Shown here piece by piece: positions 16,827 through 25,435 of a stretch of DNA of 58,719 bases; positions within the stretch are counted from its first letter, which is position 1, and every line of letters begins with the position of its first letter. Location: the NCBI GenBank assembly GCA_947474165.1, contig CANJHO010000002.1, positions 1 to 58,719 on the forward strand. The letters are read 5' to 3'. Made by a program: the position numbers and the translations under genes. The notes below the pieces were generated by a model. The model was given only the letters and a program-made list of their open reading frames with translations. It was not told the origin of the DNA and did no database searches. Origin of the DNA: Legionellaceae bacterium. Lineage in GTDB: Bacteria; Pseudomonadota; Gammaproteobacteria; Legionellales; Legionellaceae.

Positions 16827-18196
16827 TGCGTGCAGAGAATTTTTATCAAACCTTTACCGAGCAAGCCATCCCCCTAATCTTGATGGGCTCTCCAGATTTT
16901 CTGAAGGACAATCATGGATTAACAGCATTTGAACGTAATAGTTTAATCGCACAGCAATTTGAAGGAGCAATAGGCGATATTGGGATTATCAGCGATAGTG
17001 AAGGAAACCCTAGTCGAATTTACATTGGTGCAGGAGATAATAATACCGATGCATTAGCCATAGCGAGCGTTGCAACCACCTTGGCTCCTGGCAGTTATAT
17101 TATCTCAGAAACCGTATCTCATCATGCCGAGGTGTCCTGGTCTTTAGCGCAGTATCAGTTTGATAGATATAAAGACAATCTTTTAGCGCCACGACGATTG
17201 GTGTTAAAAAACAAGGCATTAACCGAGGTTGTGGCGGAGGCTGCCGCTGTTTTTTTGGTTCGTGATCTCATCAATACACCCACCAATGATTTAAATCCGG
17301 AAGCCTTGGCGGAGGTCTTAGCCGAAGTTGCCGCAACGCATGGGGCTGAGTTTAAACAATGGGTCGGCGATGAGTTGCTCTCTGAAAATTTTCCAGCCAT
17401 TCATGCGGTGGGTCGAGCGGCAGCGGGTGCACCCCGATTATTATCGATTGTTTGGGGTGATGTGCAACATCCACGGGTGACCTTGGTGGGAAAGGGTGTT
17501 TGTTTTGACTCAGGTGGCCTGGATATTAAACCCTCTGCAGGCATGCGTTTGATGAAAAAAGACATGGGAGGCGCAGCCCATGTGATTGGTTTAGCACAAT
17601 GGTTGATGACGCATCAACTCCCCATACGGTTACAGGTTTTAATTCCTGCGGTAGAGAATGCAGTCGATGCGTTTGCTTATCGTCCAGGGGATGTGCTGAC
17701 CATGCGCAATGGCAAAAAAGTGGAAATTCATAACACCGATGCTGAGGGTCGATTGGTGCTTGCTGATGCGTTGGTCAAGGCTTGTGAAGAGAAACCTGAG
17801 CTTATTATCGATTTTGCAACCTTAACAGGGGCTGCCCGTGTGGCGCTTGGCACCGATATTGCGGCGATGTTTACCAATGATGACACGCTGGCCATCGCAT
17901 TGACTGAATCTGGAAAAGTAACGCATGATCCAGTATGGCGAATGCCCTTATTTGATGACTATGAAGCGTTGTATTGCTCAAGTATTGCTGATTTTTCAAA
18001 TGCAAGTGACACCCCTTATGGGGGTGCGATTACAGCAGCATTATTCTTAAAATCATTTATTACGCCGGAGATCCCGTGGGTTCATTTTGATATTATGGCG
18101 TGGAATTTGTCTGCTAAGCCAGGTAAGCCTGAGGGTGGGGAGGCGATGGCCATGCGGGCCGTGGGGCATTATTTACGAACTAGATATCATTCATAG
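16826..18196 (+). CDS. Leucyl aminopeptidase family (M17) protein
   Basis: Cytosolic metallo-aminopeptidase. The 456-residue protein has the M17 metal and substrate motifs KGVCFDSGGLDIKPSAGM and MKKDMGGAAHV, and the family signature NTDAEGRLVLADAL. The N-terminal domain is short and unlike E. coli PepA. ATG at 16826 is chosen, after GAGGG and overlapping the murJ stop; longer in-frame starts lie inside murJ. The gene converges on holC and overlaps its end by 17 bp. In E. coli, pepA and holC point the same way, so this pair is rearranged. Confidence 0.92.
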   Translation: MRAENFYQTFTEQAIPLILMGSPDFLKDNHGLTAFERNSLIAQQFEGAIGDIGIISDSEGNPSRIYIGAGDNNTDALAIASVATTLAPGSYIISETVSHHAEVSWSLAQYQFDRYKDNLLAPRRLVLKNKALTEVVAEAAAVFLVRDLINTPTNDLNPEALAEVLAEVAATHGAEFKQWVGDELLSENFPAIHAVGRAAAGAPRLLSIVWGDVQHPRVTLVGKGVCFDSGGLDIKPSAGMRLMKKDMGGAAHVIGLAQWLMTHQLPIRLQVLIPAVENAVDAFAYRPGDVLTMRNGKKVEIHNTDAEGRLVLADALVKACEEKPELIIDFATLTGAARVALGTDIAAMFTNDDTLAIALTESGKVTHDPVWRMPLFDDYEALYCSSIADFSNASDTPYGGAITAALFLKSFITPEIPWVHFDIMAWNLSAKPGKPEGGEAMAMRAVGHYLRTRYHS

Positions 18197-18632
18197 CACA
18201 GTATAGATTATGTGTGTGCATTTCACATGATTTAGCGCGGTATTCACGGTAGTGATTGCGGCTAATTTCTTTAGCAGCAGGGTTTTCTGAGACGATTTCT
18301 ATAACACGTCGAAATCGTGAATAGAAGGGGGGGATGGTTGAGGACAGGTTTAGCAATATATCGTTAAATCCGTGGGGTTCTGGACCATGGCCGATTTGTA
18401 CCGGCGGCGCGGGGATTGGGCCTTCTCCTTGTAGATGATGGGGAATGAAGCTCTCATCCTTGAAGGTCCACAAGCATTCATCAAGGTGTTCTGCATCGGT
18501 TTGGTTTTCGCAATGGACAAAAACACGGTGTCCCCGTTGATAGGCTTTTTCTAGCAGGCGACAGGCAACGAGCCATGGGGCTTGTGGATCGGTAGCAGTT
18601 AGTAGGTAAAAATCAACACGAATAAGCGACAC
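18180..18632 (-). CDS. holC: DNA polymerase III chi subunit
   Basis: HolC links the clamp loader (through psi) to SSB at the replication fork. The 150-residue protein has the chi pattern VDFYLLTATDPQAPWLVACR near the N-terminus, RGHRVFVHCENQTDAEHLD, and LWTFKDESFIPHHL. The last matches the family's W-F-x-F-PH segment. Its 3' end overlaps the aminopeptidase gene tail to tail, and its 5' side faces lptF. Confidence 0.92.
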   Translation of the reverse strand: MSLIRVDFYLLTATDPQAPWLVACRLLEKAYQRGHRVFVHCENQTDAEHLDECLWTFKDESFIPHHLQGEGPIPAPPVQIGHGPEPHGFNDILLNLSSTIPPFYSRFRRVIEIVSENPAAKEISRNHYREYRAKSCEMHTHNLYCAMNDI

Positions 18633-18707
18633 GCCGTTAACTCAGCAGTATAATGGATAAAGACGGATAGTTTACCTATTATTTTATCAGAGGCATAGAG
18701 ACAAATC

Positions 18708-19790
18708 GTGCTCATTTTTCGTTATCTTGCTAAAGAGGTATTCACTACCTTGATAGCATTGACTACCATTTTAATTTTAATTTTCATGAGCAATGAATTT
18801 GTCATTCTTTTAAATCGTGCAGCGCAAGGAAAAATCCCCGTTGTGCTGGTGATGAAGTTAATGATGCTTCAGCTCCCGGCACTCATGGCCTTATTGTTGC
18901 CGCTTGGCTTTTATGTTTCGCTTTTAGTGGCCTATGGTCGTCTATATGCTGAGAGTGAAATGACTGTATTACAGGCTTGTGGTTATGGTCCTTGGCAATT
19001 GTTATTGCATACTTTTGCGATGGCGGCATTTGTAACGCTGATTGTGGCCATTATGATGATGTGGTTTAGCCCCATGATTTCAATGGAGCGCGCCAAAATT
19101 CTTCGAACCACAGGGATCCAAACCTTGATACAGACCATTGCTCCTGGACGTTTTAGGGAAGTTTCAGGGGGTAAGGTGGTGTTTTATGTTGGATCAATGA
19201 ACCGTGATCATACCATGGCAAAGCACATTTTTTTAGCACGATCCGTACAGAAGGAAGGACAACCTGCGTGGGATATCGTTTGGGCTGATAAAGCGTTTGC
19301 AGAAAAAGATCCAAGCTCCCATGAAGATTATTTAATCTTACAAAAGGGTAAACAATACCAAGGCATGCCGGGAAGTGCTGATTATCAAGTGGCTCAATTT
19401 GAGGGTTATAAAGCGCGCTTGCCCCATCCGACGATTGACCTAGCGGCGAATGACCTCACCTTTGCAAGCACGGCAAGCTTGTGGCCTCTTAATAATCCTG
19501 ATTTACACAAAGCGGTTGAGATGCATTGGCGCATTGCCATCCCTATCATGGTGTTGACCTTGACCCTGGTGGGAGTGCCTTTAAGCCGCGTCAATCCTCG
19601 AGGCAGTAAGTTCGCTAAATTATTACCTGCCATGGTGCTTTTTATTGTTTACGCTCAATTTCTTTTTGTAGGACGAGATTGGTTGTTATCTGGAAAAATT
19701 CCTATCGTGTTCGGGCTGTGGTGGTTGCATCTTTCAGTGGCTTTCATTGGATTATTGTTGCTTTATCGTAATCAGGTGAAATTATCATGA
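18708..19790 (+). CDS. lptF: LPS export permease LptF
   Basis: LptF is one of two inner-membrane permeases of the LptB2FG transporter that extracts lipopolysaccharide. The 360 residues show the YjgP/YjgQ layout: three N-terminal helices, a periplasmic beta-jellyroll domain (about residues 120-260), and three C-terminal helices. MLIFRYLAKEVFTTLIALTT is a typical opening. The start is GTG. It overlaps lptG by 4 bp (ATGA). Confidence 0.95.
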   Translation: MLIFRYLAKEVFTTLIALTTILILIFMSNEFVILLNRAAQGKIPVVLVMKLMMLQLPALMALLLPLGFYVSLLVAYGRLYAESEMTVLQACGYGPWQLLLHTFAMAAFVTLIVAIMMMWFSPMISMERAKILRTTGIQTLIQTIAPGRFREVSGGKVVFYVGSMNRDHTMAKHIFLARSVQKEGQPAWDIVWADKAFAEKDPSSHEDYLILQKGKQYQGMPGSADYQVAQFEGYKARLPHPTIDLAANDLTFASTASLWPLNNPDLHKAVEMHWRIAIPIMVLTLTLVGVPLSRVNPRGSKFAKLLPAMVLFIVYAQFLFVGRDWLLSGKIPIVFGLWWLHLSVAFIGLLLLYRNQVKLS

Positions 19791-20851
19791 TATTGCTCGA
19801 TCGCTACATTGCAAAATCTGTCCTATCAGCAATTGCATTGGTTACTTTCATGTTAGTTGGCTTGCAAATTTTTATTTTATTGGTGCATGAGTTGGGCGAT
19901 ATTGGTAAAGCCAATTATGGAATAGCAGAAGCCCTTAAGTTTGTATTATTGCTAATGCCCTATCAAGTGTATTTGTTTTTTCCAATGGCCAGCTTAATGG
20001 GGTGTTTGATTGGGTTGGGCATCATGGCGAATCATCGTGAGCTGGTGGTGATGCGTGCAGCGGGGATGTCGATTTGGCAGGTGACCCTGGCAGTGTTGAA
20101 AGCGGCCATGCTTGTGATTATCCTTGTGACGGCTATTGGTGAAACGATTGTCCCAAAACTTGCATCCATTGCCAACGATCAGAAAATACAGGCATTAAGC
20201 AGTGGGCAGGCCTTACGAACATCTACTGGTGTGTGGCTACGTTATAAAAATGATTTCATCACGGTAGGAACCATTTTACCGGATAATCGTTTGCTGGATG
20301 TATTCCAGTTTAGGTTTGATGCAGGATATCACTTGCGCCTGGCGCGTAAAATTGAGCGAATTGAATATTTTCATGGGGTTTGGCATGCTTATGGTGTTGC
20401 TGAAACTCGATTGCAGGATGACAAAACAGAAGCACTGCATATCCCTGAAATGCAGTGGGATGTGTTGATTCAACCCAGTATTTTGAGGGTCGGTGGCTCG
20501 GAGCCTGATGAGATGAGCCTGGTTCAGTTGTATCAATACCTGCGGGCTCAAAAAAGAAGTCAGCAAAATACCATTAATTTTCAGCTGGCTTATTGGCAGC
20601 GCCTTATTCAACCACTAACCACCTTGGTGATGATGGTGCTTTCAATTCCGTTTATTTTTGGACCATTGCGCTCCTCCACCATGGGCTCAAAGCTGATGGT
20701 GGGGGCGGCAGTTGGTTTTGGTTTCCATATGCTCAATCATTTTTTTGGGCCAGTCTGTGAGGTATTGCAGTGGCCTCCCGTGGTGGCGGGTTTAGGGCCA
20801 ACGGCTATTTTTGCTGTATTGGGTCTTTATTTAATGAGAAAAGCCCGCTAG
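19787..20851 (+). CDS. lptG: LPS export permease LptG
   Basis: The second permease of the LptB2FG complex. The 354-residue protein starts MILLDRYIAKSVLSAIALVT and has the same six-helix plus periplasmic-domain layout as LptF. A C-terminal helix pair contains PFIFGPLRSSTMGSKLMVG, typical of LptG. It is coupled to lptF by overlap. A degenerate TATACTGC palindrome follows the TAG stop. Confidence 0.95.
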   Translation: MILLDRYIAKSVLSAIALVTFMLVGLQIFILLVHELGDIGKANYGIAEALKFVLLLMPYQVYLFFPMASLMGCLIGLGIMANHRELVVMRAAGMSIWQVTLAVLKAAMLVIILVTAIGETIVPKLASIANDQKIQALSSGQALRTSTGVWLRYKNDFITVGTILPDNRLLDVFQFRFDAGYHLRLARKIERIEYFHGVWHAYGVAETRLQDDKTEALHIPEMQWDVLIQPSILRVGGSEPDEMSLVQLYQYLRAQKRSQQNTINFQLAYWQRLIQPLTTLVMMVLSIPFIFGPLRSSTMGSKLMVGAAVGFGFHMLNHFFGPVCEVLQWPPVVAGLGPTAIFAVLGLYLMRKAR

Positions 20852-20863
20852 TGCAGTTTATGG

Positions 20864-20880
20864 CTGCGCGCAGTATAGCT
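20864..20880. repeat. TATACTGC-type palindrome, degenerate copy after lptG
   Basis: CTGCGCGCAGTATAGCT has a complete GCGC-GCAGTATA right half and a truncated left half. It lies in the 27-bp gap between the convergent lptG and the 96-residue gene. Confidence 0.5.
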
Positions 20881-21169
20881 ATTTCGACTGTTCTAACCAC
20901 GTAGAGAGCACGTCAATAATTTTTTGTGCTTGATCATCGCTGGAAATGTTGAATTTAGATTTTTGCCAATATTGATTGTTGCGTTTTTGATAGCGTCTGA
21001 TGGAATATTTTATTGGACCATAGAGTTGCTTTTTTTTGTCCCAGTCTTGGTATTGAAAAATAATCGTAGTCCAGGCCCCTTTTGATAAGATGTGTTTGGC
21101 TAATTCTTTGGTTGTTTCAATGCCTTCTTCACTGAAAGCAATGGTTAAACCATCAATGGTATCACTCAT
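20879..21169 (-). CDS. Conserved hypothetical protein, 96 residues
   Basis: A soluble protein with a patterned, probably alpha/beta sequence. The central segment KGAWTTIIFQYQDWDKKK, the element YGPIKYSIRRYQKRN and the late KFNISSDDQAQKIIDVLSTW recall an unnamed family seen in several Proteobacteria. I cannot assign a function. It has no signal peptide or membrane segment. It lies downstream of, and on the same strand as, the DUF2845-like gene, 23 bp away, so they may share a transcript. Confidence 0.7.
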   Translation of the reverse strand: MSDTIDGLTIAFSEEGIETTKELAKHILSKGAWTTIIFQYQDWDKKKQLYGPIKYSIRRYQKRNNQYWQKSKFNISSDDQAQKIIDVLSTWLEQSK

Positions 21170-21192
21170 AATTGTTAAGCCTTGTAAAAATA

Positions 21193-21771
21193 TTAGTTGA
21201 TGGATTGTAGTTTGCCATTGATAAATGTCAAGCTAATCGGTGATTGGTATTGATTGACTTGATAGATCCAGACCTCTGGCTTGCTATTATTGGGGATGGC
21301 TTGATTAATAAATGAGTTATTAATCATGGTCGGTGTACCACAGGCGGCATAGACTTGATTGACACTCGACCCAATTTGAATACTGCTTCCACCGCAAACA
21401 GACATCGCATTGGTTGCAGTGCCATTGATATTAACCGCACTGACCTTGTCGTTAACCACGTCAACCTCAATGCCAAGACCCGTTGATCCGCTGGGCAAGG
21501 ACCATTGATTGTAATAGGCAGAATTAAGTCCTGGATAGAAGCTACCTGTATTGATTGAGGTATATAACAGCTGTTTAACGGGTATTTTTTCAGTCACTGC
21601 AGCATTGGATTGTTGTTTTGCCAGTGGAGGACCGCAGGCAGCCAGGACCTGATCTTGGGTCATTCCAGTCGTAATATAACCTGCATTTTGTGGGCAATAG
21701 AGTGAACCTGCCAGGGCCGACGCAGATGCGAACAGTGAAAAACCGAATGTTATTAGAATCTTTGATTTCAT
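21193..21771 (-). CDS. Secreted DUF2845-like protein with two CG-P repeats
   Basis: A 192-residue exported protein. The ATG at 21771 gives a clean signal peptide (KSKILITFGFSLFASASALAG); an ORF extending to 21834 would bury it. Two copies of the same module follow: GMTQDQVLAACGPPLAK and GSSVNQVYAACGTPTMI, the x-x-QV-x-x-CG-x-P pattern of DUF2845, known mainly from Legionella and relatives. Four Cys in the mature part could form disulphides. Likely periplasmic or outer-membrane associated. Function unknown. Confidence 0.7.
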   Translation of the reverse strand: MKSKILITFGFSLFASASALAGSLYCPQNAGYITTGMTQDQVLAACGPPLAKQQSNAAVTEKIPVKQLLYTSINTGSFYPGLNSAYYNQWSLPSGSTGLGIEVDVVNDKVSAVNINGTATNAMSVCGGSSIQIGSSVNQVYAACGTPTMINNSFINQAIPNNSKPEVWIYQVNQYQSPISLTFINGKLQSIN

Positions 21772-21850
21772 GAGAATATCCAATTCAGCCTCATCTTGTG
21801 CTAAGTATAGCGAGAATTTGTCTATTTTGCTCATTTGATACCAATTAAAT

Positions 21851-22046
21851 CAGGGCTAAATCATGTGTGGTCAAAATAAAACCATTTTCTTTAAGCCCAG
21901 GATCTTTTGATTGTTTTATAAACACGCTAGCCACATCCCTGTCGCTCTTGAAAGGCATCCATGCCTTTCAAAGGTTTATAAAACAATCAAAAGATCCTGA
22001 GCTTAAAGAAAATGGTTTTATTTTGAGCACACATGATTTAGCCCTG
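21851..22046. mobile_element. Long inverted-repeat element (73-bp arms) with 9-bp target duplication
   Basis: Arms 21851-21923 and 21974-22046 match at 71 of 73 positions. The 50-bp centre holds a second perfect hairpin (TTGAAAGGCAT at 21948-21958 with ATGCCTTTCAA at 21961-21971). CCAATTAAA lies exactly at both ends (21841-21849 and 22047-22055), a 9-bp target duplication. The ends begin CAGGGCTAAATCATG. Fragments lie at 197-241 and 22794-22811. No coding capacity: a MITE-like element inserted at the end of yggT. Confidence 0.88.
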
Positions 22047-22056
22047 CCAATTAAAC

Positions 22057-22635
22057 TTAAATTAAATGCACTGGCAATGAGGCACTAATATATAGCGTGA
22101 TGACCTTAATGAGAACCAGCACAATATAGGGTGAAAAATCAAGGCCAGCAATATCAGGGATAAACTGTCGTGCTAAACGGAGTACGGGCTCGGTGACAAG
22201 GCGTAATAGATCAGCAATAGGGTGATGCCATGAGGGATTGATAAAGCCCATGATCACCCGAATGATAATCGCATAGAAAAGAAGGTTCAATGGTTCTACA
22301 ATCAAGTCCGCTAAGGTATATAACGGTATAAAACTTAAGGGTAACATCGCCCCTAAAAATAAAGCGCCTATTGCTAAGAATTTTAAAATCTCAACGAGCA
22401 CCAGTGCACAAAAACAGGGCCAATCATATCGGCTTAAGCGGGCCTTGGTGGGGGTCTTAATCATGTGATTTAATGGCATAATGATGGGGTTTGTCACTTT
22501 ATTGATGGATTGGCTCACTGGGTGTAACGTGCTGACTCGAAAATACCGCAAGGCAATTCGCGTCCATAGTACAAACGAAAGCAGGCTAAAAAATAAAGCA
22601 AATAAAAAATAACCCACAGCGATGATTCCTGACAT
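22057..22635 (-). CDS. yggT: YggT family membrane protein
   Basis: 192 residues with two YggT repeats, each a pair of membrane helices. The signature FINPSWHHPIADLLRLVTEP and RLARQFIPDIAGLDFSP lies in the second. Family members are linked to osmotic or potassium stress and, in plastids, to cytochrome assembly; the bacterial role is unsettled. It is third in the conserved order yggS-proC-yggT, though a 167-bp gap with repeat fragments now separates it from proC. Its last codons read through a TGAGGCACTA sequence resembling the end of another mobile palindrome. Confidence 0.9.
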   Translation of the reverse strand: MSGIIAVGYFLFALFFSLLSFVLWTRIALRYFRVSTLHPVSQSINKVTNPIIMPLNHMIKTPTKARLSRYDWPCFCALVLVEILKFLAIGALFLGAMLPLSFIPLYTLADLIVEPLNLLFYAIIIRVIMGFINPSWHHPIADLLRLVTEPVLRLARQFIPDIAGLDFSPYIVLVLIKVITLYISASLPVHLI

Positions 22636-22793
22636 TATCTCTCCTAAAAATTCAGTTTACGATTTTTTTTCTAGCCTCTTAAGCAGGGCATAAACATGAG
22701 TGTTCGAAAAATAGCATGTAGGTTGGGCAAAGCGCAGCCTACCTATTTTATTCAACATTGTATTGAACAACCCTTGTTGTAATATTATTGATC

Positions 22794-22811
22794 ACACATG
22801 TTTTAGCCCTG
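22794..22811 (-). repeat. End fragment of the long inverted-repeat element at the proC stop
   Basis: CAGGGCTAAAACATGTGT on the reverse strand matches the terminus of the element at 21851-22046. The CAG GGC TAA of this terminus supplies the last two codons and the stop of proC. Confidence 0.5.
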
Positions 22812-23594
22812 GCCTCCCAAGGCTTGTGCTCGCAGAAAAGCGGCTTCCATGGCTTTACGAATCGTGTCATTCAATTGATTCTTTGTAAATACCGCCATTG
22901 CTGCAGCGGTTGTACCGGCAGGGGATGTGACGGTTTTTCTCAATTCAGCAAGACTTAGCTTACTTTCAGCGGCTAAGCATAACGCACCATTGAAGGTTTG
23001 TAATGCAAAATTTTTGGCGATCGCGTCATTGATGCCTAAATCAATACCCGCAGCGATAATGGCCTCAAGAAACAAAAATACATAAGCAGGCCCACTCCCT
23101 GAAAGTGCGGTAAAGGCATCCATCAGGCTTTCTTTCTTTGCCCAGGTGATGATGCCGATGCTTATGAAAATCTCTTCAGCCATTTTTTTTTGTTCTGGGG
23201 TAACGAATGCATTTGCAATCAGTGGGGTGGCTCCTTTGCCTACAGCGGCTGCAATGTTGGGCATGGCTCGTACGATGGCGGCCTGAGGCAGAAGATTGGC
23301 AAACCAATGCAGGCTTAAGCCAGACGCAATGGAGATAATGAGGCAATGTTTGGGTAATTGAATGGTATTGAGTTGCATTAAAACAGTATTCATTTGAGCC
23401 GGTTTTACGGCAAGAATAAGGATGTCTGCATCAGGAATAACAGCTAAATTATTAGGATCAGTTTGAATGCCCCTCTCGTTTATACCAACGGATAGGGAGG
23501 GCGCCGCTGCTCGAAGCGTATTCATAGGGTTTTTTATGAGGCCTTTGGCCAAGGCTTGGGCCATGCTGCCAAACCCAATAAAACTAATATTCAT
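22803..23594 (-). CDS. proC: Pyrroline-5-carboxylate reductase
   Basis: ProC makes L-proline from pyrroline-5-carboxylate with NAD(P)H. The 263-residue protein starts MNISFIGFGSMAQALAKGLI (Rossmann loop GFGSMA). It has ILAVKPAQM, RAMPNIAAAVGKGATPL and the C-terminal signature ALSGSGPAYVFLFLEAI, then TVTSPAGTTAAA. It overlaps yggS by 4 bp. The last residues (QG, stop) lie in a repeat terminus, so the native C-terminus may have been altered. Confidence 0.96.
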   Translation of the reverse strand: MNISFIGFGSMAQALAKGLIKNPMNTLRAAAPSLSVGINERGIQTDPNNLAVIPDADILILAVKPAQMNTVLMQLNTIQLPKHCLIISIASGLSLHWFANLLPQAAIVRAMPNIAAAVGKGATPLIANAFVTPEQKKMAEEIFISIGIITWAKKESLMDAFTALSGSGPAYVFLFLEAIIAAGIDLGINDAIAKNFALQTFNGALCLAAESKLSLAELRKTVTSPAGTTAAAMAVFTKNQLNDTIRKAMEAAFLRAQALGGQG

Positions 23595-24244
23595 GGTCGT
23601 GTACCAAAGAGTGCCGTGCCAATGCGCAAAATCGTGCTGCCTGCGCGAATGGCAGCTGGAAAATCATGGCTCATTCCCATCGACAAGGTATCCATGTTGA
23701 GGTTCAATTCTTGATTTAAGTGATGCATTAAGCTTTTTAATCTTAAAAAAGAAAGGGTTTGTAATGACTCATCTGATTCATTTTTTGGGATTAACATTAG
23801 GCCACGTAATGTCAATCGTGGCAGTTGCATGATAGCGGTTGCAAGTGAACTCACTGCATTGATGGTGACGCCTGATTTGCTTGTTTCTTCATCCAGATTA
23901 ACTTGGATGCATATATTTAAAGGTGGACAATGGGCAGGACGTGCATTATTTAACCGTTCTGCAATAGATTGGCGTGAAACACTGTGCACCCAAGCGAAGT
24001 GTTGGGCAATACTGTCTGCCTTATTGCTTTGAATGGGACCAATAAAGTGCCAGGTTATTGGGAGTGAGCTTAAGGCTTGCAGTTTAGGAAGCGCTTCTTG
24101 TAAATAACTTTCACCAAAATTAGTGATCCCTGCTGCAACTGCTTGTTTAATGTCAGTAGACGGGCGTCCTTTGCTAATCGCTAGCAAAGTGATGTCGGTT
24201 TCCTGTCGGTGGCAACTGAGGGTCACTTCATGAATCACTTGCAT
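23591..24244 (-). CDS. yggS: Pyridoxal phosphate homeostasis protein YggS
   Basis: YggS/PLPBP carries PLP on a conserved Lys and buffers PLP and amino acid balance. Family motifs seen: LLAISKGRPSTDI with the PLP Lys, ITNFGESYLQEALPK, WHFIGPIQSNKA, and LSMGMSHDFPAAIRAGSTIL. The first usual start (24244) begins late. The frame stays open upstream, encoding IIAERIQKI, which matches the family's normal N-terminus, and GAGGGG lies 7 bases before ATC 24271 and 10 before ATT 24268. The real start is therefore probably one of these rare codons. It overlaps proC by 4 bp. Confidence 0.93.
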   Translation of the reverse strand: MQVIHEVTLSCHRQETDITLLAISKGRPSTDIKQAVAAGITNFGESYLQEALPKLQALSSLPITWHFIGPIQSNKADSIAQHFAWVHSVSRQSIAERLNNARPAHCPPLNICIQVNLDEETSKSGVTINAVSSLATAIMQLPRLTLRGLMLIPKNESDESLQTLSFLRLKSLMHHLNQELNLNMDTLSMGMSHDFPAAIRAGSTILRIGTALFGTRP

Positions 24245-24303
24245 AATTTTTTGTATTCGTTCAGCAATGATTTTGGAGCCCCTCAGTTATGGTTGCGCAC
24301 TTC

Positions 24304-25272
24304 TTAACTATTTGTAGGATGATATGATGCAGAGGATGTAGCCTCAGTGAGTTCCTGGAGTTGTGCATCAATCTGCTTTAAGATAGCCCCCGTTTTAAAG
24401 GCATCAATCTCAAGTTTTTTTTGTGTGTCTTCATTTTGTAAACAAGTACTTAATCTATTTAAACAATCTATTTTATGGGAATCTCTCATATCGGCTGTTC
24501 GGGCAGTGAGTTCTAAATACAATTGGCTTGCTGTGGGATTTTTACTCCACCAAGCTTTGTCGTAGGATACTTTAATATCATGCGTAACATAGAGATAAGC
24601 CCCATCAATTAATTGAGCGGCATTGGATTCTTTGCCCAAATGGGTTGCTATCAAGGTGATAAAATTTATTTCTTCTAGGCGATCAGATTGACTTGGGGAA
24701 TAGACAAGTTGACTCAGGGTGGAAAAAAAGCTCAAAAAACCACCTTGTTCGGTCTTTCGCTGCATATAACACTCCGGCAATGCAAGGGCTTCCTGGACTT
24801 TTGCCGTTGGGGCAGGCTTGCTAGGTGGCGCTTCTTCAACAGCGCTTGCGAGCGAATGCACTTCAACGAAAGAGCTCTCAAGGGATGTGCTCGACAGATC
24901 GGATGCCGAATGGGCTGCAGCTAACGCTAGAGCAGGTTGTCTGGATTCTGGGGTTTGTTCTGCAGCCCATGTGGGTAGGGGCGATGCACTGGAGGGGTAT
25001 TCAAATGTTATATTCCATGGGTCATCTGTCGAAGGGATCTCCATTGAAGCCAGAGGGGCTTCTGCTATATTTGGGGTTTGTTCTGCAGCACCTGCAGCTG
25101 GGGACACGTTAACCTGAGGGGTCTTAGGGGTTTTTTTCACTGGAAGGGAAGCGGCAGCAGGGGCTTTGGCCATGGATTCAACAGGGCCTTGTTGATCTGG
25201 TGTTTTTAGTTTGGCCTTGCTCTTTTTTTCTTGCTCTTGTTTGTATCCTTTAAATCCACGACGTCCCATCAT
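24304..25272 (-). CDS. Unknown protein with a long disordered Ala/Pro/Ser-rich N-terminus
   Basis: I do not recognise this 322-residue protein. Residues 1-25 are strongly basic (GRRGFKGYKQEQEKKSKAK). About 25-160 are low-complexity Pro/Ala/Ser, with AAEQTP occurring twice. Residues about 170-300 look folded and helical (GGFLSFFSTLSQLVY, then TLIATHLGKESNAAQLIDGA). The tail is Ser/Thr-rich (EATSSASYHPTNS). No signal peptide or membrane segment. The build resembles intracellular-bacterium effectors, but nothing here proves secretion. AAAGGAG precedes two adjacent ATGs. Confidence 0.65.
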   Translation of the reverse strand: MMGRRGFKGYKQEQEKKSKAKLKTPDQQGPVESMAKAPAAASLPVKKTPKTPQVNVSPAAGAAEQTPNIAEAPLASMEIPSTDDPWNITFEYPSSASPLPTWAAEQTPESRQPALALAAAHSASDLSSTSLESSFVEVHSLASAVEEAPPSKPAPTAKVQEALALPECYMQRKTEQGGFLSFFSTLSQLVYSPSQSDRLEEINFITLIATHLGKESNAAQLIDGAYLYVTHDIKVSYDKAWWSKNPTASQLYLELTARTADMRDSHKIDCLNRLSTCLQNEDTQKKLEIDAFKTGAILKQIDAQLQELTEATSSASYHPTNS

Positions 25273-25315
25273 TGAGCTCCTTTAGTCAGCATCAGGCCAG
25301 AAATAACGGCCTATT

Positions 25316-25339
25316 ACCGACATACTGTGGTATGTCGGT
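25316..25339. repeat. Perfect palindrome upstream of rph
   Basis: ACCGACATAC and GTATGTCGGT form an exact 10-bp inverted repeat with a 4-base loop, between rph and the disordered-protein gene. No T run follows on either strand, so it looks more like an operator or small hairpin than a terminator. Confidence 0.5.
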
Positions 25340-25413
25340 GCGTATTGTTGCATTGTTACATGAATTGCCAGCAATCCCTAATAATGAACTAAATATTTGT
25401 CACCCATTGTAAT

Positions 25414-25435
25414 GGATTCACTGTTGATGAGGCAC
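25414..25435 (-). repeat. Terminus of the TA-targeting palindromic element at the rph stop
   Basis: Read on the reverse strand: GTGCCTCATCAACAGTGAAT, matching the end of the 180-bp element at 33354-33533. Its first G completes the TAG stop of rph. No second end is seen nearby. Confidence 0.55.
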
